From Bacteroidetes bacterium UBA1947 (GTDB taxonomy: Bacteria; Bacteroidota; Bacteroidia; Chitinophagales; Chitinophagaceae), in NCBI GenBank assembly GCA_002336915.1, contig DDET01000044.1:1-19273 (forward strand): 19,273 nucleotides of DNA, given 5' to 3'. The notes beneath the pieces are model-generated. The model saw only the letters and a program-made list of their open reading frames with translations, had not been told where the DNA came from and ran no database searches. The number at the start of each line of letters is the position of its first letter. The first letter of the stretch is position 1. A program made the position numbers and the translations under genes. Positions 13,439-19,273 of this stretch are shown here, in pieces.

Positions 13439-16222
13439 CTATCTTAGCAATGTGACATTGCCTTGCTTAGTGAATACCTTCCCCGCATTGGTGACTGCTT
13501 CCACTACGTAAACATATACACCAAACGGCTGTGGCTTGCCTTTATAGGTGCCATCCCAACCTTTGTCTATGTCCTTGCCTTCATACACCATTATACCCCA
13601 GCGATCATATATACGGAAGTATTTCAAGCTGGCAATACCACGTTTCACCATCTTGAATTCTCTGTTTTCACCACTACCCGGGGTGAAAGCATTTGGTATG
13701 TCAACTACCGATGTTGGGTCAACAAAGATGTCTATTGAATCCGTTGTTTTGCATCCCAACTCTGTTGTGCCCTGCACTATGTAACGTGTATCCACCTCAG
13801 GTCTTGCAAGCGGGTTTGCAATATTGTCGGCACTCAGGCCTGATGGCGGGAACCAACTAAAGTACAGGCAATTACCCTGCGGGCTTAATTGATAAGATTC
13901 GCCCGGGTATATCCGCACGCTGTCAGGCAGTGAGATAATGGCATTCGACGCGATCGTTACCTTGACATATCCTGTATGCACGCAGCCGATGGTGTCTATT
14001 GCAGTAGCTGTATAAACAAAATCCACATCAGGTTTTACTACCGGGTCAGCAGTTTTTTCATTTTTTATCCACCACTGCGGCGACCATTGATATACGAAGG
14101 ACGGATCGCCATATGCGTGCAACCGGGCACTGTCACCAGGACAGATCGTCACACCCTTTGAGACCGGCAGCGGCTGGTTGGTTTGGACGAAAGCATAGAT
14201 ATCTTTGGTCACCGAGTCAGAACAGAAACCATTACTTACCACCAGGCTAACCGGGTAAGTGCCCGTGAAGTAATATATATGCAGCGGGTTTTGTACAAAT
14301 GTCTCAAGAGGAGAACCGTCGCCAAAATCCCAGGCCAGGCTTTCGGTACCATTAATGACAGAACTGTCGGTAAGGTTTAAACTATCCCTGCCGCAACCAA
14401 GCACAAGGTCATAACCAAAGTTGGCTATAACACCGGGATTTATTCTTACTACTTGCGGTGCACGATCACTTTCACATCCGTCTACCGTTTGTGTTACGTA
14501 CCAGACGACTGTACCAAATGTATCGACAGACGGCAGCGGAGAAACATAAGTTCCTGGTACGCCCGTTGGTGTGGTGTACCATTGTAACGAATCGCCTTGT
14601 GCCAGCAAGTGCACCACGTCGGCAGTACGGTACTGGCAGTAAGTGTAAGATGTAACTACGGGGTACAGCGGCTTCGGTTTAATGGTCACCGTCACGGGTA
14701 CGCGCACACTTTCACAACCCGCAGGTGTAACGTCCGACACATACCAGGTAAATGTACCCGTTGTTGTTGTAACCGGTGTGGGTGGTGTTAATGTGAAGGT
14801 CCCCCCGGTGGGTAGGTCCCACCATCTTACTACGTCGCCCGGTGTGGAAGGTGTAGCGGTCAATGGCACTGAAGAGCTAAACTGGCAAAAAGCCGTATTA
14901 CCGGGTGTGGGTGGCGGTGTGGGTGGCGGCTGGCTAATGGTAACCGGGTAAGAAATAAAACAACCTTGGTTGTCGTTTATGTTAACAGTGTAAGTTCCCG
15001 CGCAGAGATTGCCGGCTGTAGCAGCGTTACCCCCTGTTGGCAGCCAGGAATAAGTATATGGCGGCACCCCTGAGGCCGGCGTAACGGTGGCCGTCCCATC
15101 ACAGTAGCCATTACATTCAGGGTCTGTCTGCGTATTTGTTGCAGTAAAACCTCCCGGCCCTATTGCAATTGTAACAACCGCGTTACTTGAGCTGCATCCG
15201 TCATGAACGGTCACAGTATATGTGCCGGGGCAAAGGTTCGTCGCTGTCGCGGAGTTGCCTCCCGTTGGCGCCCATGAATAAACATATGGTGGTGTACCAC
15301 CTGTAACGCTGGCGGTCGCAGTACCATTGCAAAGCGTACATATTGTGGGCGTATTCGAAGTGGTGATCGTTATGGGTGGCGGCGGATTAGCCTGGCAGTT
15401 ACAGCAGGTAGTTTGAAAATATAAGCCGGCAAATACAAAATTGAAGCAATCCTGTCCATTACTGTTCAGGTGAAATGGAACAGTGGTTTGTGCAGCAGTA
15501 AGCGTTGTGCCTATCTGTAAATAGTTCCACCAGTTAAATGTATATGGTACAGGAGTATTATTAAATGCAATGGTCTCGTCATTGTATTGGATATCTCCAA
15601 TCGACATGAAGGCGACGGCATTTGTTGGGGTTCCGCAAGGCGCGGGATATGTCATTGTATACGTTTGGTCCGTTCCTGTTGTTCCATTGCCAACAAGGGA
15701 ACCGTCATCAATATGTATATTTCCCTCCCAAAGCTGAGTCGGGTCGGTATAAATAACGATCAGCGTTGCTCCGTCAATATCGGTTGGATTACCGGTGCTG
15801 AACCCGCTTATGTTATATGTTCCGTTACCGGTCATTACAGATGTCACGTCTGCACGGTATGAATATGATCCCGGTCGTCCCCAGCATTTATCGGGGCCCG
15901 AACCTATTTGGGTCATTAAATATGTCTGCGTTTGTACAGGGCCCTGTATCGTAACATTTTGGGGCGGGTTTCCATTACCTGAAGCGTCCGCGTACAGAAA
16001 TGCTTTTTGAATAGTAGCTGCCGCCGGGATACCACTGATCGTAAATGGTGCAGGTTGCGGGCCACCCGGTGGTTGAAAACGTTGACCAATGCGCTGAGAT
16101 GCCGTGGTGAAGTTCAGGCCACAGGCGGTTAAGTTGTAGGTGTTTCCCAATGTCCCGCTGCCATCGGCATATGAAAGAACGGGGATTAGGGACATGAACA
16201 GGTAAAGCAGGGCTTTTTGCAT
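13439..16222 (-). CDS. SprB-repeat surface protein with T9SS type B sorting domain (copy 1)
   Basis: A 927-residue exported protein. A signal peptide (1-19, MQKALLYLFMSLIPVLSYA) precedes a head domain of about 260 residues (20-280; AFLYADASGNG, DKCWG, SYSYRADVTS, TYNISG, DIDGATLIVIYTDP, IDDGS, FMSIGDIQY) that I cannot assign firmly. It ends in a CCNC and PPPP linker. Two SprB repeats follow (about 285-354 and 358-430; NGTATASVTGGTPPYVYSW, then NLCPGTYTVTVHDGC). Two Ig-like modules of the CHU type lie at about 431-514 and 515-597, a PKD domain at about 600-676 (WDFGDGSP), two further Ig-like modules at 690-836, and the gliding-motility-associated type B C-terminal domain at 840-927 (IPNAFTPG, YDRWGIMVYEG, WDGTYKGKPQPFGVYVYVVEA). 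It should be exported by the T9SS and displayed on the surface, perhaps as an adhesin. It is closely related to the next gene upstream and has the same length. Confidence 0.9.
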   Translation of the reverse strand: MQKALLYLFMSLIPVLSYADGSGTLGNTYNLTACGLNFTTASQRIGQRFQPPGGPQPAPFTISGIPAAATIQKAFLYADASGNGNPPQNVTIQGPVQTQTYLMTQIGSGPDKCWGRPGSYSYRADVTSVMTGNGTYNISGFSTGNPTDIDGATLIVIYTDPTQLWEGNIHIDDGSLVGNGTTGTDQTYTMTYPAPCGTPTNAVAFMSIGDIQYNDETIAFNNTPVPYTFNWWNYLQIGTTLTAAQTTVPFHLNSNGQDCFNFVFAGLYFQTTCCNCQANPPPPITITTSNTPTICTLCNGTATASVTGGTPPYVYSWAPTGGNSATATNLCPGTYTVTVHDGCSSSNAVVTIAIGPGGFTATNTQTDPECNGYCDGTATVTPASGVPPYTYSWLPTGGNAATAGNLCAGTYTVNINDNQGCFISYPVTISQPPPTPPPTPGNTAFCQFSSSVPLTATPSTPGDVVRWWDLPTGGTFTLTPPTPVTTTTGTFTWYVSDVTPAGCESVRVPVTVTIKPKPLYPVVTSYTYCQYRTADVVHLLAQGDSLQWYTTPTGVPGTYVSPLPSVDTFGTVVWYVTQTVDGCESDRAPQVVRINPGVIANFGYDLVLGCGRDSLNLTDSSVINGTESLAWDFGDGSPLETFVQNPLHIYYFTGTYPVSLVVSNGFCSDSVTKDIYAFVQTNQPLPVSKGVTICPGDSARLHAYGDPSFVYQWSPQWWIKNEKTADPVVKPDVDFVYTATAIDTIGCVHTGYVKVTIASNAIISLPDSVRIYPGESYQLSPQGNCLYFSWFPPSGLSADNIANPLARPEVDTRYIVQGTTELGCKTTDSIDIFVDPTSVVDIPNAFTPGSGENREFKMVKRGIASLKYFRIYDRWGIMVYEGKDIDKGWDGTYKGKPQPFGVYVYVVEAVTNAGKVFTKQGNVTLLR

Positions 16223-16317
16223 CGGTAGGTATTTAATGCTGTTAATTCGAAAACTAAATTATGTTTTTTTATTTATAAAATAGCATCTTATATGATATTT
16301 TATCAGCCGGTCATTTT

Positions 16318-16348
16318 TATAAAAAAAGCCGCGCAATTGCGCGGCTTC
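16318..16348 (-). terminator. Rho-independent terminator between the two paralogues
   Basis: A perfectly palindromic stem has arms AAGCCGCGC (16326-16334) and GCGCGGCTT (16339-16347) around AATT. On the minus strand it runs into seven T residues and then ATAAAAATG. It is 23 bases after the stop of the distal paralogue, so the two paralogues should be transcribed separately. Confidence 0.93.
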
Positions 16349-16370
16349 AAAAAATCAGATATTACGTTAG

Positions 16371-19154
16371 CTACCTCAACAGGGTAACATTCCCTTGTTT
16401 CGTAAATACTCGTCCAGTATTGGTCACAGCCTCTACAACGTACACATATACGCCAAAAGGTTGCGGCTTGCCTTTATAGGTACCATCCCAGCCTTTATTG
16501 ATGTCCTTGCCTTCATACACCATCACGCCCCAGCGGTCATATACACGTAGATAGTTCAAAGTAGCCAGGCCGCGTTTCACGACTTTAAACTCCCTGTTCC
16601 CGGCCCCGCCCGGCGTAAATGCATTTGGTATGTCCACTACTGATGTTGGATCAACAAAAACATCTATAGAATCCGTGGTCTTGCAGCCCCACTCTGTAGC
16701 CGCATGTACCACATAACGTGTACTAACCTGCGGTGTGGCAATTGGGTTTGCGATATTATCTGCACTAAGACCTGACGGTGGGAACCAGCTAAAATATAAG
16801 CAGTTGCCCTGCGGGTTTATCTGATAAGAATCACCCGGGTAAAGGGTAACGCTATCCGGTATCGAGATGATCGCGTTGGATGCAAGCTGTACTCTTACCA
16901 GTCCTGTATGCACACAACCATTCGTATCAAGCGCCGACGCGGTATAGACCAAATTATTTTGCGGCGTCACCACAGGATCTGCAGTATTGCTGTTCTTTAT
17001 CCACATTGGGGGTGTCCAGTTATATATATAAGATGGGTCACCATAAGCATGCAATTGTGCACTGTCACCGGGACATATGGTTACGCCTGCGGAGACAGCC
17101 AACGGCAGTTCTTTCAACACAAATGCGTATACATCTTTAATTGCAGAATCACTGCAGAAACCATTTGAAACAACCAGTTTAACCGAATAAGTGCCTGTAT
17201 TGTAATATAAGTGCTGCGGATTTTGAACGAAATTCTCAAACGGCGAGCCGTCTCCAAAGTCCCAGCTTACAGACTCAGTTCCATTTATGAGCGAGCTATC
17301 CGTCAGGTTAAGTGTATCCCTACCGCAGCCAAGTATCAGATCATAACCAAAATTGGCTTTAACGCCGGGATTAACCCGTACCACTTGTGGCGCGCGGTCA
17401 CTCTCGCAACCGTCCACAGTCTGCGTTACATACCATATAGTAGTTCCGAAAGTATCTACCGCAGGCAGTGGAGCAGTAAAGGTACCTACTCCACCGGTCG
17501 GTGTTGTGTACCATTGTATTGAGTCGCCCTGCGCTGCAAGGTGCACTACATTATCGCTTACATATTGGCAGTAAGTATACGAGTTTACAACCGGGAACAG
17601 CGGTTTAGGTTTTATTGTGACTGTTATCGGCACGCGCACACTTTCACATCCCAGGGGTGTTACATCTGATATATACCAGGTAAATGTGCCAGTTGTCGCT
17701 GTACTTGGCGTAGGAGCAGTTAAAGAAAAATTGCCGCCTGTTGCTGCATCCCACCATCTTATTACGTCACCCGGCGTTGAAGGAGTTGCCGTTAAGGGCG
17801 AGGATGGTCCGAACTGGCAAAAAGCAGTATTATCGGGTGTAGGCGGCGGAGTTGGAGCAGGCTCTGTAATGGTTATAGGGCTATTATTAATGCAATGGTT
17901 TGAGTCCGTGACCACTACGGTATAGGTGCCGGCACATAGATTATTTGCCGAAGCTCCGGTACTCACGTTAGGCGTCCAGGCATAGGTAAACGGCGGAACA
18001 CCTCCGGTAACGGACAGGTTAATAATACCATCACAATAACCATTACATTCCGGATTGGTTTGAGTGTTGCTGATAGTAAAGCCACCTGGTCCTTGCACAA
18101 TATGTACAATGGCAGTAGCCGAAGAACAGTTACCTGTGACTGTTACAGTATATGTGCCCGGGCAAAGATTGGTAGCAGTAGAATCGGTACCGCCACTCGG
18201 CGCCCAGGAGAAAGTATATGGTGGCGCACCACCTACCGGGTGGACCGTTGCTGTACCATTACATGAATCGCAGGTCGTTTTTGTACTGTCCATAGTGGTG
18301 GCCATGGGTGGTGGCGGCACACAGGGCACACAGCCTGTGGTCCGGTAATATATCCCCGTAAAAACCATGTTATAACAATCGCCCGTTGGAGCAGAATTGA
18401 TAGAAAACAGGGCCGATGTCTGTGTCGGCGTAAGTGTGGTAGGTACCGAGAAAAAATTCCACCAGTCATTTACATAAGCAACAGGCACATTGTTCATCAG
18501 GATAGTCTCGTTAGGATATTGTATATCTCCTATCGCCATAAAGGCCTGCGCATCAGTTGGCGTGCTGCAGGGCGCAGCAAAGGTCATTGTATGCGAATTC
18601 AGGTTGTTATTACCTACTATTGAACCATCATCAAATATGATAGTGCCTTGCCATGTGGCCGTAGGGTCAGAATAAAACACGATAAGCGTTGCACCATCTA
18701 TGTCATTGCCTTGAGGATTATAAGGGCCCACGGTTAGTCCGCTTATGTTATAAGTACCATTACCAACGATGCTAGAGGTAACATCCGCGCGATAAGAATA
18801 AGATCCCTGGTAACCCCAGCATTTATCGGCCCCCACACCTATCAGGGTCATACCATGGCTTTGCGTACCGGCCGGCCCTTGTATAGTGGCAGTTTCCGCA
18901 ATTCCATTACCCGATGCATCGGCATACAGGAAAGCTTTTGTTACATTCACACATGCAGGTATGCCACTGATCACAAATGCCGCTGGCTGTGGATCTCCCA
19001 CCGGGGAGAAGCGTTGTCCCAGCCTGTGTGTAGCGGTGATATAGTTAAGGCCGCAAGCCGAAAGGGTATAAACATTGCTCATCGAGCCATTGCCATCGGC
19101 AAATGAAACAAGCGGCGCAAGGAGTAGCAACGTATACAGTAATATTTTTTTCAT
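16371..19154 (-). CDS. SprB-repeat surface protein with T9SS type B sorting domain (copy 2)
   Basis: A 927-residue paralogue of the preceding protein with the same domain order: signal peptide MKKILLYTLLLLAPLVSFA (1-19), head domain (20-280), two SprB repeats (about 285-430; NGTATVHPVGGAPPYTFSW, NLCPGTYTVTV), two CHU-type Ig-like modules, PKD domain (WDFGDGSP, 631-638), two more Ig-like modules and a type B sorting domain (840-927). From about residue 280 to the end the two proteins align without a net gap. By hand count identity is about 85% over 841-927 and about 80% over 601-680, falling to roughly 55-60% over 191-240 in the head. Many cysteines are shared, suggesting disulfide-stabilised modules. 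The function is inferred only as surface display, possibly adhesion or gliding-related. No PorP/SprF-like partner gene is in the window; one could lie to the right. Confidence 0.9.
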   Translation of the reverse strand: MKKILLYTLLLLAPLVSFADGNGSMSNVYTLSACGLNYITATHRLGQRFSPVGDPQPAAFVISGIPACVNVTKAFLYADASGNGIAETATIQGPAGTQSHGMTLIGVGADKCWGYQGSYSYRADVTSSIVGNGTYNISGLTVGPYNPQGNDIDGATLIVFYSDPTATWQGTIIFDDGSIVGNNNLNSHTMTFAAPCSTPTDAQAFMAIGDIQYPNETILMNNVPVAYVNDWWNFFSVPTTLTPTQTSALFSINSAPTGDCYNMVFTGIYYRTTGCVPCVPPPPMATTMDSTKTTCDSCNGTATVHPVGGAPPYTFSWAPSGGTDSTATNLCPGTYTVTVTGNCSSATAIVHIVQGPGGFTISNTQTNPECNGYCDGIINLSVTGGVPPFTYAWTPNVSTGASANNLCAGTYTVVVTDSNHCINNSPITITEPAPTPPPTPDNTAFCQFGPSSPLTATPSTPGDVIRWWDAATGGNFSLTAPTPSTATTGTFTWYISDVTPLGCESVRVPITVTIKPKPLFPVVNSYTYCQYVSDNVVHLAAQGDSIQWYTTPTGGVGTFTAPLPAVDTFGTTIWYVTQTVDGCESDRAPQVVRVNPGVKANFGYDLILGCGRDTLNLTDSSLINGTESVSWDFGDGSPFENFVQNPQHLYYNTGTYSVKLVVSNGFCSDSAIKDVYAFVLKELPLAVSAGVTICPGDSAQLHAYGDPSYIYNWTPPMWIKNSNTADPVVTPQNNLVYTASALDTNGCVHTGLVRVQLASNAIISIPDSVTLYPGDSYQINPQGNCLYFSWFPPSGLSADNIANPIATPQVSTRYVVHAATEWGCKTTDSIDVFVDPTSVVDIPNAFTPGGAGNREFKVVKRGLATLNYLRVYDRWGVMVYEGKDINKGWDGTYKGKPQPFGVYVYVVEAVTNTGRVFTKQGNVTLLR

Positions 19155-19273
19155 TCCAAAAAACGTGTCAAAAAGCGTTGTGAAGATATCGAATAATGGT
19201 CATACAAAAAAGACGAGTTATTAAGCATTTCGGTTGGGCATTGCAGCAAAAAGTGCCGTACAAATAATATCTG
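19155..19273. other. Upstream region of copy 2, no gene seen
   Basis: These 119 bases should contain the promoter of the distal paralogue. On the minus strand there is a TTTTTTG run (about 19207-19213) followed by AT-rich sequence, but no convincing TAnnTTTG element at the right distance. No ORF or hairpin stands out before the window ends. Confidence 0.4.

Larger units (their letters stand above)
13439..19154 (-). repeat. Tandem duplication of a whole 2,784-bp gene
   Basis: Two equal-length genes lie head to tail at an offset of 2,932 bp. Protein similarity is high, but synonymous codons differ widely. For example, the last seven residues GNVTLLR are identical, yet six of the seven codons differ. 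The spacers and terminators are not similar. This indicates an old duplication, not a recent one. Confidence 0.85.

Noticed and set aside
14880..15400. G/T-rich repeats such as GGTGTGGGTGGCGG as a tandem DNA repeat or regulatory array
   Set aside because: They are the complement of proline- and threonine-rich linker codons in the surface protein, and the other copy encodes the same residues with different codons.
13439..19154. Recent duplication, assembly artefact or mobile element
   Set aside because: Synonymous sites are strongly diverged, the spacers differ, and there are no transposase genes or terminal repeats.

Overview
The window looks like a chromosomal segment from a member of the Bacteroidota, probably a gliding or Chitinophagaceae/Sphingobacteriales-type bacterium. 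The grounds are three predicted type IX secretion (T9SS) cargo proteins (one type A and two type B sorting domains), SprB-type repeats, a TonB-dependent receptor with an N-terminal carboxypeptidase-regulatory-like domain, A-rich translation leaders without clear Shine-Dalgarno sequences, and moderate GC. No tRNA, rRNA, insertion sequence, CRISPR array, phage gene or plasmid gene was seen.

Layout. At the left edge is the 3' end of a pyruvate dehydrogenase E1-beta gene, closed by a strong terminator, followed by a geranylgeranyl-reductase-like flavoprotein (both +). The rest of the left two thirds is on the minus strand. Read in transcription order from the right, it holds a small acidic protein of unknown function, an exported bleomycin-hydrolase-like C1 peptidase, an F420-type NADP(H)-binding oxidoreductase, an ABC exporter pair (ATPase then permease), an LTA4-hydrolase-like M1 metallopeptidase lipoprotein, a T9SS type A protein with a PCMD-like domain, and a TonB-dependent receptor. 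A 292-bp divergent intergenic region near 12.4 kb precedes two plus-strand genes, an 89-residue unknown protein and a GNAT acetyltransferase. The right end carries two tandem minus-strand paralogues of exactly 927 residues each: SprB-repeat, Ig-like and PKD-containing T9SS type B surface proteins.

How the genes work together. Most genes appear to be separate transcription units, because Rho-independent terminators lie after pdhB, the T9SS type A gene, the oxidoreductase gene, the 89-residue gene, the GNAT gene (shared with the convergent paralogue) and the distal paralogue. The only convincing operon is the ABC ATPase and permease, possibly extending into the M1 peptidase. A common theme is the cell envelope: outer-membrane import, an exporter, exported peptidases, and large surface or adhesin proteins.

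The most notable items are the tandem paralogue pair, whose stalk and sorting domain are conserved while the N-terminal head has diverged, and a recurring arrangement in which a terminator ends almost at the start codon of the next gene. I found no clear evidence of a new defence, mobile or biosynthetic system.
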